Positions 44,303 to 53,984 are shown, counted from the stretch's first letter. The stretch is DNA of 64,000 nucleotides from Pseudomonadota bacterium (GCA_002747395.1 PDPE01000034.1:1-64000), one strand, 5' to 3'. Notes: generated from the sequence alone by a model not told the origin. Translations and numbers: made by a program.

Positions 44303-46393
44303 TCACTTGACACCCAGGTTTTCTATATAGGAAATAACCAGTTGCAGTGCATTTTCAGCTTCGACCAGCTCCCCCTCAATGGCTGATTCGGGACCTGTCA
44401 CCGGTTGATCGGCTGACCGGGGGGTACTTTCCGGCCCGTCGGCCGCTTTCCGGTTCATACGAAGCTCCAGTTGCTCGTTCAGTCGGGCAATGGATTCTTT
44501 TAGCTGCTCGGCGGCTATTCCGCCTGCTTTTTCTTTCAATGTGGCAATAATTGCGCAGGATTTGGCAAAGTCACCGGCAGAACAGGCTTCCGAAATTTTA
44601 TCGACGGCATCACGCTGCCTGTCATGGAAACGTGTCAACGACCGGTTTAACCGGGCCTCGTCTCCACCTGCCAGAGCAAGCGCCCTTGTCATATCTATCA
44701 CTTTAAATTTGCTTGCCCTTTCCTCATGCAAAACATGCGCATCGATCTGCCTTATGCGTGCCACATCTTGTTCCATCTCGGCTTGCCTTACCTTCTCTTC
44801 CTGTATCAAGGCATTCACATCAATCAGCTTTTCAACGCTTTCTTTGCTTTCGCCACTATCATCCCTGTAAATATCAGCCTTGCCGACCTCCCCGTTTTGG
44901 TGAAATTGACTATCTGTGAACTCCGGCACGATAAGATCCAGCACGGGTAAATCTTCCTCTTCCTTATCGTATGACTGGTCACCCCGGCCTGACAACGCTG
45001 TTTTGCTCAAATCGGGTTTCCACCCGGCCAGGGCCGTAACAATCAGAATCAGCTCAAAAATCAGCAGGCCTGTGATAACGACATCTTCCGCCCGAATACT
45101 GACAGTCACCAGACCCAGGGCTGAAAGCTGATTCAGCAAGAAGCCCCCAAATAAAACCAGAGCGGCAAACAGGTAACTTTTTCCGCCATTCACTCCGGCC
45201 CTGGCAACGGCAAAACCGACTATCACGAAAATGACGGTGTTGAGTGCAAGTAAATAACCGGTCACCTGAGTCAGGAAGTCGTATTCAACGAGGAAACATA
45301 AAAAAGTATTCCACAGCCCGCTCGCAACCACGAACAGTAAAGCACGATCAATCCACGGAAACCGCGCTTTTGTATTGAAGCGCAGTCTGGAAAACTGGCC
45401 AAGTACGGTAAAGACAAGAGCCGGAAGCACGAACAGAGCCAAAGGCCCCCAGCGATTCCGGTCAAAATCCAGTACACCAAAGTCCCTTTCCCAAAGATGG
45501 CCATTCAATGCAACAACGCAGAAGGCCAGTAACGCAACACTTGTCAGAGCAAATAAAAAGTGCCACTGGCCGCTGCCAACAAACGCAAACAGACTGATAA
45601 AAATCAGAACACCCAGGACACCATAGATCGTCCCCTGTATCGCACCTTTCCTGAATAAAAACTGTTGCAAGGCGGCACTACCAAAAACCCTGGCTTCTGG
45701 CAGAAACACCCCTTCGGTCGATATGTGCACATAGAACTCAAAGGGGCCGGCATTCAGGAGCCGACCGGCAAAGTGCTGCTGACTCAGCTCATTCAGATTA
45801 AAAAACGTATAGGGCAAATCGAGTGACTTGCTGCCTGCTGAAAAACTGCGCTTGATAGAACGCATCACCTTGTGGCCGGCAGCATCAATCAGGTACAGGT
45901 CAAGCACTCCTTTTAACGGCATCCGGAAGGCAAGCCACCAGTTCCCGGTGCGACCATGCTCATCTGCTTCTATCGACAATCGCCCCCGCAGCCATGCGGA
46001 GTGGTAATTTCCCGTTTTCCTTACCTGGCTGTCATCAAATGGAACCCATTGACCGTTGAACCGGCTATGGGAAATTTGCTCCACAGAGGTAGCGGAAACC
46101 GGCGACCGCGTAGTCCAGAATTGAACATGCACCTCCCGATTTTGACGATTTTTATCTAGCACGGTCGCAGGAACAACCGACACAGGCGCGGCATCCTCTT
46201 CTGCCAACCTGTCTGCCCGATCACTTGCTGCTTCAGCATACCCGCAAAACAGTACTGACAATACAGCCATTTTCAGTGTAAAAACCATAACAGGCAAACA
46301 CCGGGTTACCACGAAAAAAACAAGTTGCCGAACACCACTTGCCAGGCATAAACAGGATTGATACATCTGTCCTGCGACCAAAACTTCACACAT
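44303..46393 (-). CDS. 7TM-DISM-like membrane protein without a recognised output domain
   Basis: A 696-residue membrane protein. A cleavable or anchoring N-terminal hydrophobic segment (about 36-58) precedes an extracellular domain (about 75-240) of the 7TMR-DISM extracellular type (VPFDDSQVRKTGNYHSAWLRGRL, then GNWWLAFRMPLKGVLDLYL). About seven helices follow (about 250-470). The cytoplasmic tail (about 475-696) is charged and coiled-coil-like, without a visible kinase, GGDEF or phosphatase motif. Start ATG 46393 has AGGG upstream; ATG 46288 would give a more compact signal sequence. It may sense an extracellular ligand and signal by protein contact. Confidence 0.7.
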   Translation of the reverse strand: MCEVLVAGQMYQSCLCLASGVRQLVFFVVTRCLPVMVFTLKMAVLSVLFCGYAEAASDRADRLAEEDAAPVSVVPATVLDKNRQNREVHVQFWTTRSPVSATSVEQISHSRFNGQWVPFDDSQVRKTGNYHSAWLRGRLSIEADEHGRTGNWWLAFRMPLKGVLDLYLIDAAGHKVMRSIKRSFSAGSKSLDLPYTFFNLNELSQQHFAGRLLNAGPFEFYVHISTEGVFLPEARVFGSAALQQFLFRKGAIQGTIYGVLGVLIFISLFAFVGSGQWHFLFALTSVALLAFCVVALNGHLWERDFGVLDFDRNRWGPLALFVLPALVFTVLGQFSRLRFNTKARFPWIDRALLFVVASGLWNTFLCFLVEYDFLTQVTGYLLALNTVIFVIVGFAVARAGVNGGKSYLFAALVLFGGFLLNQLSALGLVTVSIRAEDVVITGLLIFELILIVTALAGWKPDLSKTALSGRGDQSYDKEEEDLPVLDLIVPEFTDSQFHQNGEVGKADIYRDDSGESKESVEKLIDVNALIQEEKVRQAEMEQDVARIRQIDAHVLHEERASKFKVIDMTRALALAGGDEARLNRSLTRFHDRQRDAVDKISEACSAGDFAKSCAIIATLKEKAGGIAAEQLKESIARLNEQLELRMNRKAADGPESTPRSADQPVTGPESAIEGELVEAENALQLVISYIENLGVK

Positions 46394-46652
46394 CTGTTAA
46401 TACCCTAAATACAATTATTCCCTGCACACGATCATTCCCCACACCCGAGTATGCCCCGCACCCCGGGATCAGCTCGTGCTTTCATATCCGTACCCTTCAA
46501 TCCTGAGTATAGATCACCGAAGCATATTAACTGACTCTGTGAAAGTAACAATCGCTTTACGGCCTTCAATCTACTAAAATCCTGTCAGGCGAAGCGAAAA
46601 TGACACTCCGGCAAAAAATCAAACCAAAACTGCAGCCAGATTCTCTCAACCC

Positions 46653-47114
46653 ATGTTCAACATTGTTTTATACGAACCTGAAATCCCCCCGAATACAGGC
46701 AATATAATTCGCCTGTCTGCCAACACCGGATGCCATCTGCACCTGATTGAACCGCTCGGGTTTGCACTGGATGAAAAAAAACTGAAAAGGGCAGGGCTGG
46801 ACTATCGCGAGTTTACACAAGTGAAAACCCATAAAAACTTCACCGCTTTCATGGAGTCCGAGCAACCGGAAAGGCTATTTGCATTAACAACCAAGGGAAC
46901 GAAAACCTACAGCGAGGCACAGTTTAAACCGGGGGACTATTTGATTTTTGGCCCGGAGAGCAGGGGCTTGCCACAATGGTTGAGGGATCAGGCAGGCACA
47001 GATCACTGTCTTCGCCTGCCCATGGCTCCGGATAGCAGAAGCCTGAACCTTTCCAATACTGTCGCCATCATGGTGTATGAAGCCTGGCGACAGAATGACT
47101 TCGCAATGGAATAA
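46653..47114 (+). CDS. trmL: tRNA (cytidine(34)-2'-O)-methyltransferase TrmL
   Basis: A 153-residue SPOUT methyltransferase that methylates the 2'-hydroxyl of the wobble nucleotide in certain leucine tRNAs. It carries the three SPOUT motifs in order: [14 protein letters not shown] (about 6-19), [10 protein letters not shown] (about 96-105) and [17 protein letters not shown] (about 118-134), which form the knot that binds S-adenosylmethionine. Length is exactly that of TrmL. It converges on secB with a gap of four bases. Confidence 0.95.
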   Translation: MFNIVLYEPEIPPNTGNIIRLSANTGCHLHLIEPLGFALDEKKLKRAGLDYREFTQVKTHKNFTAFMESEQPERLFALTTKGTKTYSEAQFKPGDYLIFGPESRGLPQWLRDQAGTDHCLRLPMAPDSRSLNLSNTVAIMVYEAWRQNDFAME

Positions 47115-47118
47115 CGAG

Positions 47119-47601
47119 TCAGTGAGCTGTGTCCTGCTGCTCTCCGGCTTCGGCCTGCTTGCGGCGCAACGCTTCCGCGTAAATCACATCAAAGTTCACC
47201 GGCGCAAGCATCAGCGGAGGGAAGCTGCCCTTGTTAACCAGGTTGTCAATGGCTTCCCTTGCATAGGGAAACAGAATATTCGGGCAAAAAGCACCCAGCG
47301 TCTGGCCAAGTTGCGGCCCCTCTATCCCGTTAATCATAAAAACACCGGCTTGCTGAATTTCAACTATAAACGCGGTCTTTTCTCCTACCTTCGCGGTCAC
47401 GGTCAAGGCAATGACCACCTCATGCTGTGTATCGGTCAGTTTTCTGTTAGACGAGTTCAGGTCGAGACTGACCTTGGGGCTCCACTCACCCTGAAAGATT
47501 TCGGGGGAATTGGGGGACTCAAAAGACACGTCCTTGATATAGATTCGCTGTAGCGCGAACTGGGGAGCCTGCTGCCCGGAGGCTTCTTGGTTTTCAGCCA
47601 T
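47119..47601 (-). CDS. secB: Protein-export chaperone SecB
   Basis: A 160-residue cytosolic chaperone that keeps exported proteins unfolded and passes them to SecA. It shows the family sequence throughout: FALQRIYIKDVSFESPNSP near 15-33, AGVFMINGIEG near 84-94, and CPNILFPYAREAIDNLV near 105-121, followed by the flexible Ala/Gln/Glu tail. It follows grxC and a rhodanese gene on the same strand, the usual gammaproteobacterial group. Confidence 0.96.
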   Translation of the reverse strand: MAENQEASGQQAPQFALQRIYIKDVSFESPNSPEIFQGEWSPKVSLDLNSSNRKLTDTQHEVVIALTVTAKVGEKTAFIVEIQQAGVFMINGIEGPQLGQTLGAFCPNILFPYAREAIDNLVNKGSFPPLMLAPVNFDVIYAEALRRKQAEAGEQQDTAH

Positions 47602-47756
47602 GATATGTTTCCCTTTTATTTGTATTACACGGTTTGGATTCTGATTTCTTCTGATTCTGATTACTTCTCGTGTTTAGCGCACTATCGAGAAGTTAACTAT
47701 AAGCCCGGATGGCAAAATATCAACCACCAGGGCACAGCCTCCTGGTGTGGCGACAC

Positions 47757-47800
47757 ACCTCACGTACCAATGCCCAGCACCTCACGTACCAATGCCCAGC
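47757..47800. repeat. Exact 22-bp tandem duplication spanning the grxC stop
   Basis: The 22-base unit beginning ACCTCACGTACCAATG occurs twice without a mismatch (47757-47778 and 47779-47800). The second copy contains the last codons and stop of grxC; the first lies just downstream of the gene on its coding strand. Complete identity suggests a recent event. Confidence 0.95.
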
Positions 47801-48042
47801 AAGGCATCGAGCTTACCCTGCTCTTCAAGTGCAAAGAGTTGATCGCAACCGCCAACGTGTTGATCGCCTATCCATATCTGGGGCACAGAGGTTTTACCGG
47901 CTTTTTCAGCCATTTCCGAACGAAGCTCCGGTTTTCCATCCACTCCAATTTCGTTATAAACCACGCTTTTTGAATCAAGCAGCCCTTTTGCCCGAATACA
48001 AAAAGGGCAAACGCGACTTGTGTAGATAGTAACTTCAACCAT
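47782..48042 (-). CDS. grxC: Glutaredoxin 3
   Basis: An 86-residue glutaredoxin with the dithiol active site CPFC (Cys12 and Cys15), the cis-Pro segment SVPQIWIG and the glutathione-binding GGCDQLFAL. It reduces disulphides with glutathione in the cytoplasm. Length and motifs are those of GrxC. It lies between the rhodanese gene and secB. Its final codons and stop are duplicated by the 22-base repeat. Confidence 0.95.
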   Translation of the reverse strand: MVEVTIYTSRVCPFCIRAKGLLDSKSVVYNEIGVDGKPELRSEMAEKAGKTSVPQIWIGDQHVGGCDQLFALEEQGKLDALLGIGT

Positions 48043-48044
48043 GA

Positions 48045-48082
48045 GTACACCTGTTTTTTAGTAGTACACCTATTTTTTGGTA
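48045..48082. repeat. 19-bp tandem duplication spanning the rhodanese-gene stop
   Basis: GTACACCTGTTTTTTAGTA is followed by GTACACCTATTTTTTGGTA, 17 of 19 bases identical. The second copy contains the rhodanese stop codon (48070-48072). The duplicated segment fills the gap up to grxC. Confidence 0.85.
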
Positions 48083-48486
48083 AGAGGCAGATTCTGACCA
48101 CGCCACTCTGCCATGCCACCCGCCATTCTGACTACATTCGCATAGCCGAGCCCTTTGAGTGTTTTGGCGGCCATCCCCGAGTGTTGCCCCATTTTATCCA
48201 CTATGACAAGCGTCCTGGATTCATATTTTTTCAACTCATCATGTCGTTCTTTTAACAGGGCCAGAGGAATATGAATACACCCCTTGATTCGCCCTTCTGA
48301 AAAATCTTTTTTCTCGCGCACATCAACAATGACACCCTGATCCCTGTTCGTCAACAACACCACTTGCTGGGGTGTAATCGATGCACCGGCCTTTCGCCGG
48401 TCAACCAGAAAAAGTGCAATCAGCAAACCAAAAAACGTGGAGACCAAAATCCAGTGATTGGTGGCAAATTCAATTATTCTATCCAT
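48070..48486 (-). CDS. yibN: Membrane-anchored rhodanese-like protein lacking the catalytic Cys
   Basis: A 138-residue protein with one N-terminal transmembrane helix (about 12-28) and a rhodanese domain (about 38-135), as in YibN. The family's active-site loop usually reads V-C-x-M-G-x-x-S-G; here it is VDKMGQHSG, with Asp where the Cys should be. Sulfurtransfer by the normal mechanism is therefore unlikely. The remaining fold markers (VIVDVREKKDFSEGRIKG, MAGGMAEWRG) are intact. It is first in the rhodanese-grxC-secB group and divergent from gpmI. Confidence 0.9.
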   Translation of the reverse strand: MDRIIEFATNHWILVSTFFGLLIALFLVDRRKAGASITPQQVVLLTNRDQGVIVDVREKKDFSEGRIKGCIHIPLALLKERHDELKKYESRTLVIVDKMGQHSGMAAKTLKGLGYANVVRMAGGMAEWRGQNLPLTKK

Positions 48487-48731
48487 TCCTACCCCTATCC
48501 ATTGCTAACCCTGCTCATGCCGAATCCCGTTTTTCGCACCTGAAATCGGACTATTTGCCCTTCATGGAACGGGCTGCCATACTAGGCTGATCGGTGAAGC
48601 GTCGGCATTATACACGGCCTTGGCACAAGACAGAAGCCGAAACCGGGTAATCCACCTGGTGAAATGGAAAAGCTGCAGAATTGAGAGTAGAATGAATTAT
48701 CATTTTCACCCAAGTCAGGACTATCATCAGC

Positions 48732-50276
48732 ATGACAGAAGCAGCCCAAACAACCGCCTTAATTATTCTGGATGGCTGGGGCCATCGGGAAGACACCAAC
48801 CACAACGCCATCGCCAACGCTAAAAAACCGTTCTGGGACAAGCTATGGGCCAGTCGCCCGAAAACCCTGATCACCACATGCGGCAACGCAGTCGGCCTGC
48901 CCGAAGGCCAGATGGGTAACTCTGAAGTCGGCCACATGAATCTGGGTGCGGGCCGGATTGTCTATCAGAATTTCACCCGAATCACCAAAGACGTAGAGGA
49001 AGGCACCTTTTACGATAACCCTGTACTGGTGTCTGCCATTGACAAGGCCATAGCAAAGGGAAAGGCAGTACATATTCTGGGATTGCTCTCCCCGGGTGGC
49101 GTGCACAGCCACGAAGACCACATTATCGCCGCATGTAAAATGGCAGTGAAGCAGGGAGCGAAGCAGCTCTATGTTCACGCTTTCCTGGATGGCAGGGACA
49201 TGCCCCCCCAAAGCGCCCTTCCCTCTCTGAAACGGATTGACGAAGAGTTAAGACAACTGGGTACAGGCCGGGTAGCGTCAATGACAGGTCGATTTTACGC
49301 AATGGATCGAGACAATCGGTGGGATCGGGTAGAAGCTGCCTATAATCTGATCACCAGCGCCGATGCCGAACTGGTTTACAACTCCACAGAAGACGCCCTG
49401 AATGCCGCTTATGACAGGGGTGAAACCGACGAGTTTGTAAAAGCTTCTGTTATAGTGCCAGAGCCGGGTGCCCGGAAACACAGCGTAGAAGATGGCGACA
49501 CGGTTTTGTTTATGAACTTCCGTTCCGATCGTGCCCGGGAACTCACTCGCGCCTTTGTCGATGAAACCTTTGACGGATTTGCCAGAACCAGACGAATCCA
49601 ACTCGCCGACTTTGTTATGCTGACCGAATTTGCAGCCGACATAAAAGCCTCATGTGCCTATCCCCCATCAACATTGGACAATGGCCTGGGAGAATATTTG
49701 GAAAAACTCGGCAAAACCCAGTTGCGCATTGCCGAGACTGAAAAATATGCACACGTCACCTTCTTTTTCAGTGGTGGCCGCGAAGAGACCTATAAGGGTG
49801 AAGACCGGATTCTCGTTCCTTCCCCCCAGGTTGCGACCTACGATTTGCAACCTGAAATGAGCGCACCGGAAGTGACAGACAAACTGGTCGAAGCCATAGA
49901 AAGCCGCAAATACGATGTAATCATTTGTAACTATGCCAACGGTGATATGGTTGGCCACACCGGAGACTACAACGCGGCGGTGAAGGCTGCCGAATGCCTG
50001 GATACCTGCCTGCAACGTGTTATCGAGGCGCTTGAGTCGACAGGCGGACAAGCACTGGTAACTGCTGATCACGGCAACGCAGAGCAAATGGTCGACCCGG
50101 AAACGGGCGGGCCCCATACTTCGCATACCGTTCTTCCGGTTCCGCTCGTCTATGTCGGGCCACAGGATGTGCAACTCAAATCTGGCGGAAGTTTGCGGGA
50201 TATCGCCCCGACAATGCTCAGGCTGATGGACTTGCCACAGCCTGAAGAGATGACAGGGCAACCCCTGACTGAATAA
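48732..50276 (+). CDS. gpmI: 2,3-bisphosphoglycerate-independent phosphoglycerate mutase
   Basis: A 514-residue Mn-dependent enzyme of glycolysis that interconverts 3- and 2-phosphoglycerate. It begins with the metal site [12 protein letters not shown]. The phosphoserine loop is [14 protein letters not shown] near 60-73, [10 protein letters not shown] lies near 124-135, and the second metal site has [10 protein letters not shown] near 440-450. Length is normal. It starts the gpmI-envC-ctpA-yibQ series. The Mn need links loosely to the Mn importer elsewhere in the window. Confidence 0.96.
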   Translation: MTEAAQTTALIILDGWGHREDTNHNAIANAKKPFWDKLWASRPKTLITTCGNAVGLPEGQMGNSEVGHMNLGAGRIVYQNFTRITKDVEEGTFYDNPVLVSAIDKAIAKGKAVHILGLLSPGGVHSHEDHIIAACKMAVKQGAKQLYVHAFLDGRDMPPQSALPSLKRIDEELRQLGTGRVASMTGRFYAMDRDNRWDRVEAAYNLITSADAELVYNSTEDALNAAYDRGETDEFVKASVIVPEPGARKHSVEDGDTVLFMNFRSDRARELTRAFVDETFDGFARTRRIQLADFVMLTEFAADIKASCAYPPSTLDNGLGEYLEKLGKTQLRIAETEKYAHVTFFFSGGREETYKGEDRILVPSPQVATYDLQPEMSAPEVTDKLVEAIESRKYDVIICNYANGDMVGHTGDYNAAVKAAECLDTCLQRVIEALESTGGQALVTADHGNAEQMVDPETGGPHTSHTVLPVPLVYVGPQDVQLKSGGSLRDIAPTMLRLMDLPQPEEMTGQPLTE

Positions 50277-50300
50277 CCCAACCTGGCACAACACACTTGA

Positions 50301-50334
50301 CCTGATGACGCCGATGGATGTCGGCGTCATCAGG
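50301..50334. repeat. Perfect 14-bp stem-loop between gpmI and envC
   Basis: CCTGATGACGCCGA (50301-50314), a six-base loop and TCGGCGTCATCAGG (50321-50334) form a perfect hairpin 25 bases after the gpmI stop and 24 bases before the preferred envC start. No T-tract follows. It could protect the gpmI mRNA end, slow read-through into envC, or be a protein-binding palindrome. Confidence 0.85.
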
Positions 50335-50358
50335 CCGGGACATCCATACGTTCTCACC

Positions 50359-51564
50359 ATGCCGAGTTCCCCCTTGCAAAGAACCCGCTTTTCCAGGCTT
50401 CTCCTTCTCTTCGTGTTATTGTGTTCCGGTACCCTGTCAAGCCCGCCCGGTTATGCTGGCATCGCCGATAGTACCCGAGAACTGGACTCGTCAAAAGCCA
50501 ACCTGAAAAAAGTTGATTCATCCATCAGATCATTAAAAAACTGGTTGAAAAAGGCGGGAGTGGAAAAAAATACGCAGATCAAAGCCCTGCGAGATAGTGA
50601 ACGCGCTGTCGCCAAAATCAATAAACACATATACCAACTGGAAATCAAACTGAAGGAGACCGGCGAGCAAATTCAGTCCCTGACACTGACCAAAGAAAAG
50701 CAGAAAGCCAAACTGGAAGAAAAAAAACGGAGTCTGGCAGAGCTCGTTCTTGCAACCTACAAGTCAGGTGGCCAGCCTGCCATAAAACTTTTGCTCAACC
50801 TCGAAGACCCTCGCTCGATCTCCCGCAACATGAATTATTTACGTTTTTTTTCTGACAGCCAGAAAGAACAAATCAACCGATACAATGCCGAACTGGAAAA
50901 GATTGCCAGGACCGAACGAACCATACTCGAAAAAAAGCAACAACTGGCTTCCACAAAGCTGTCACTGCAAAAACAAAACAAACTGCAAAAAGCGGCGATT
51001 AAAAAGAGGGAAACAGCCCTCGCAAAACTGAATAAAACCATCAAAAACAGGCAGGAACGCCTTAAGGCTCAGGTATCCAACCGGCAAAAGCTGACCAGCC
51101 TCATCAAACAGATTGAGAAAACCATCGCCGCAGCCAATCTTACCGAAAGCACCAGGCCTTTTGCCACACGAAAATCCAGGCTGGACTGGCCCGTCCGGGG
51201 AAAGGTCACCCGTAGCTATAAAAGCCGCTCTGCAGGCACTTCTTTACACAGCAATGGTATTTTTATCCGGACACCCGAATCCAGACCGGTGCATGCAGTT
51301 CACTCCGGCAGAGTAGTGTTTGCTGACTGGCTAAGGGGCTTCGGGTTACTAATCATAATCGACCACGGCAGCAACTATATGAGCCTGTATGGTCAAAACC
51401 ACAGCCTGCTAAAAGATATGGGCGAGTGGGTCAACCCCGGCGACCCCATTGCGTTGACGGGCAATAGCGGCGGCGTTACCGAAACCGGTCTATACTTTGA
51501 AATCAGAAAAAACGGTAAACCGCAAAACCCCGTTAAGTGGCTGAAAAGGCAAACAGGAAAATAA
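50359..51564 (+). CDS. envC: EnvC-like murein hydrolase activator (M23 domain)
   Basis: A 401-residue periplasmic protein. After a signal peptide it has a long coiled coil (about 35-270) and a C-terminal LytM/M23 domain (about 285-400; RLDWPVRGKVTRSY, GLYFEIRKNGKPQNP). EnvC activates the amidases that split septal peptidoglycan at division. Key M23 zinc ligands appear altered: GIFIRT occurs where active peptidases have a His, and FEIRKNG replaces the H-x-H pattern. This agrees with a non-enzymatic activator. Start ATG 50359 gives a good signal peptide; an upstream ATG at 50305 lies inside the hairpin. Confidence 0.92.
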   Translation: MPSSPLQRTRFSRLLLLFVLLCSGTLSSPPGYAGIADSTRELDSSKANLKKVDSSIRSLKNWLKKAGVEKNTQIKALRDSERAVAKINKHIYQLEIKLKETGEQIQSLTLTKEKQKAKLEEKKRSLAELVLATYKSGGQPAIKLLLNLEDPRSISRNMNYLRFFSDSQKEQINRYNAELEKIARTERTILEKKQQLASTKLSLQKQNKLQKAAIKKRETALAKLNKTIKNRQERLKAQVSNRQKLTSLIKQIEKTIAAANLTESTRPFATRKSRLDWPVRGKVTRSYKSRSAGTSLHSNGIFIRTPESRPVHAVHSGRVVFADWLRGFGLLIIIDHGSNYMSLYGQNHSLLKDMGEWVNPGDPIALTGNSGGVTETGLYFEIRKNGKPQNPVKWLKRQTGK

Positions 51565-51661
51565 TTTATTCTGGTCAATATAATTAAAATGCCGTATAAA
51601 TTCTTCTGGCCAGGCTTACACCGCTTGTCAGACTAACGGAAAGACATCAGGAACAAAGTGA

Positions 51662-53155
51662 ATGAAAATGTTTTATTTGGGAAAATCGATCGATACCGAT
51701 GCAGTAAAACCTGTTTGCACACACCTCCAGGCATTAGGTTTGGCTTTATGCATGAGTGCACCGGCGATCGCAACAGAGGCAGACACTCCCGAACAGCAAC
51801 ACGGCATACCCGAAGCGACTCTGCACCTGCCTGCTCCTGAAACCCGGCTTCCACTCGAAGAACTCCGACGATTCACCGAAGTTTTCGACAGAATCAAGAA
51901 AACCTATGTGGAAGAAGTGGATGATTCCACGCTTCTGAATAACGCAGTCAAAGGTATGCTGTCCGGTCTGGATCCGCACTCTACCTATCTTGAACCCACT
52001 GCATTTGATGACCTGCAAGAATCCACCTCGGGTGAATTTGGCGGTCTGGGCATTGAAGTGGGAATGGAAGACGGCTTTATCAAGGTGATCTCTCCCATTG
52101 ATGACACCCCCGCATCCAAGGCCGGAGTAGAAGCCGGCGACATTATCATCAAACTGGATGGCACTCCTGTCAAGGGCATGTCACTGGAAGAAGCAGTAAA
52201 TACAATGCGAGGCAAGCCTGGCACCCCGATTACACTGACAATCGTTCGGGAAGGAGAAAACACTCCCATTACAAAAAAAGTGATACGCGATGTCATCAAG
52301 GTCACCAGTGTCAAAACCAGATTGCTGAAGGACAATATCGGCTATATTCGTATTACACAGTTTCAGGCAAAAACGGGGGAAGACTTCCTGAACGGACTGA
52401 AGAAAATCAACCAAAAAGCCGGGGCGCCGATTCAAGGTTTGATCATTGACTTGCGCAACAACCCGGGAGGGGTTCTTCAGGCGGCGGTTGATGTGGCAGA
52501 CTCGTTACTGGAAGATGGTTTGATTGTGTATACAGAGGGGCGCATTCAAAGCTCCCAATTACGATTCAGCGCCACCCCGGGAGACGAGACAGGCAACATT
52601 CCCATCATCGTACTGATTAATGGTGGCTCTGCTTCGGCCTCTGAAATTCTGGCCGGGGCCCTGCAGGACCACAGTCGCGCCATTATTCTCGGCACAGACA
52701 GCTTTGGCAAGGGGTCAGTGCAAACCGTCATTCCGTTAAATGAAGAGTATGGTTTGAAACTCACCACAGCCAGGTATTACACACCCAGCGGCCGCTCCAT
52801 CCAGGCGTTGGGAATCACGCCCGATGTGGTAGTGAAACGGGCAAAACTCACCGAACTGCAATCCGGGCCATCCTTCAAGGAAGCGGACCTTGCCAGACAC
52901 CTGTCAAATGGCACAACCGAAGAAAACGCTGGCGATGGAGAGCCTTCAGCTGGCGATGGAGAGCCTTCAGCTAACGATGGAGAGCCTTCAGCTAACGATG
53001 GAAAGCCATCAGCCAACAATGGAAAGACATCAAAAGAAAATAAAGCGAAAAAACAAAACCGTATGATTGACAGGGATTTTCAACTGAGAGAAGCCATCAA
53101 CCTGATGAAGGGTCTGATTATTTTCGCCAATAATTCCGAAAATCCGACAGAATAA
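51662..53155 (+). CDS. ctpA: Carboxy-terminal processing protease (S41 family, CtpA-like)
   Basis: A 497-residue periplasmic serine protease. After the N-terminus come a helical region, a PDZ domain (about 130-215; GGLGIEVGMEDGFIKVISPIDDTPA, with the GLGI loop) and the S41 core. The catalytic Ser is in GSASASEI near residue 328, and Lys is in SFGKGSVQT near 352. Such proteases trim cell-wall enzymes and envelope proteins. Residues about 423-457 are a run of seven-residue repeats (GDGEPSA and variants), coded by five 21-base tandem units. The protein lies between envC and yibQ, as in Pseudomonas. Confidence 0.95.
   Translation: MKMFYLGKSIDTDAVKPVCTHLQALGLALCMSAPAIATEADTPEQQHGIPEATLHLPAPETRLPLEELRRFTEVFDRIKKTYVEEVDDSTLLNNAVKGMLSGLDPHSTYLEPTAFDDLQESTSGEFGGLGIEVGMEDGFIKVISPIDDTPASKAGVEAGDIIIKLDGTPVKGMSLEEAVNTMRGKPGTPITLTIVREGENTPITKKVIRDVIKVTSVKTRLLKDNIGYIRITQFQAKTGEDFLNGLKKINQKAGAPIQGLIIDLRNNPGGVLQAAVDVADSLLEDGLIVYTEGRIQSSQLRFSATPGDETGNIPIIVLINGGSASASEILAGALQDHSRAIILGTDSFGKGSVQTVIPLNEEYGLKLTTARYYTPSGRSIQALGITPDVVVKRAKLTELQSGPSFKEADLARHLSNGTTEENAGDGEPSAGDGEPSANDGEPSANDGKPSANNGKTSKENKAKKQNRMIDRDFQLREAINLMKGLIIFANNSENPTE
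52928..53032. repeat. Five 21-bp tandem units near the ctpA 3' end
   Basis: Units at 52928, 52949, 52970, 52991 and 53012 each span 21 bases. The first two are identical (GCTGGCGATGGAGAGCCTTC plus A). Later ones drift (GCTAACGATGG..., GCCAACAATGG...). They code for acidic, Pro/Ser-containing repeats in a region that varies in length among S41 proteases. Confidence 0.95.
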
Positions 53156-53162
53156 ACGACAC

Positions 53163-53984
53163 ATGGTAACAGACGGTCGAGACTATACACGCTCGCTACA
53201 GGTATTGGTGTTTATCACATTATTACCTCTGACCGTGTTACCTCTGACCGTAAACGGGCAGGAAGGGAATTTGCCGGTGGTAGCGATTATCATTGATGAT
53301 ATGGGGAACCATCGTAGTCTGGGAGAAAAGTTTATCGAGCTACCCTACCCCTTGACACTTTCCTTTCTACCCTACCGCATGCATACAAAAGCGCAGGCCA
53401 GGCAGGCACACGATGCAGGAAAAGAGGTGATGCTGCACACCCCCATGGAAAGCAGCAAAGGCACCCCGCTGGGCAAAGGGGCCCTGCACAGCAGTATGTC
53501 CCGACCTGATCTGATCGCTTCACTGCGGAAACAGATCCGGTCCTTACCCTTTATTAGCGGAATGAATAACCACATGGGCAGTGGCCTGACTCAAAATAGC
53601 GAGGTGATGGGCTGGCTAATGTCCGAGCTGAGACAGCACCCGTTGTACTTTGTAGACAGCCGAACCATCGCCAGCTCCGTTGCGGCCGAGGTATCCCGCC
53701 AAAACCGGATACCGACTCTCGAAAGAGATGTTTTTCTGGATCATGTTATTTCCGAGGAAGCTATCGACTCCCAGTTTCGCCGGTTGCTGGGCATCGCCCG
53801 GCAAAAGGGTTACGCCATTGCAATCGGGCACCCCCATGCGGCCACGCTGAACTACCTGACAAAAACACTTCCCCTGCTGGGTGAAAAGGGCATAGCCCTG
53901 GCCACAATCAGCAGGCTGGTTAATTTCAACCCTCAAATCATCACGTATCCGGATCAAGCGCCAGCCCTGGCCGGGAAAAACTAG
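53163..53984 (+). CDS. yibQ: Divergent polysaccharide deacetylase family protein (YibQ-like)
   Basis: A 273-residue exported protein of the divergent polysaccharide deacetylase family. After a signal peptide that contains a duplicated LPLTV it has [13 protein letters not shown] near 39-51, [19 protein letters not shown] near 97-102, [11 protein letters not shown] near 137-147 and [10 protein letters not shown] near 162-171, where the metal-binding Asp and His residues of the fold lie. Its substrate is unknown. It follows ctpA by seven bases and completes the envelope-maintenance group. It converges on hisF, overlapping by four bases. Confidence 0.92.
   Translation: MVTDGRDYTRSLQVLVFITLLPLTVLPLTVNGQEGNLPVVAIIIDDMGNHRSLGEKFIELPYPLTLSFLPYRMHTKAQARQAHDAGKEVMLHTPMESSKGTPLGKGALHSSMSRPDLIASLRKQIRSLPFISGMNNHMGSGLTQNSEVMGWLMSELRQHPLYFVDSRTIASSVAAEVSRQNRIPTLERDVFLDHVISEEAIDSQFRRLLGIARQKGYAIAIGHPHAATLNYLTKTLPLLGEKGIALATISRLVNFNPQIITYPDQAPALAGKN
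53223..53252. repeat. 15-bp tandem duplication in the yibQ signal-peptide region
   Basis: TTACCTCTGACCGTG is followed by TTACCTCTGACCGTA. It codes for the repeated peptide LPLTV in the signal sequence. The unit keeps the frame. Confidence 0.9.
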
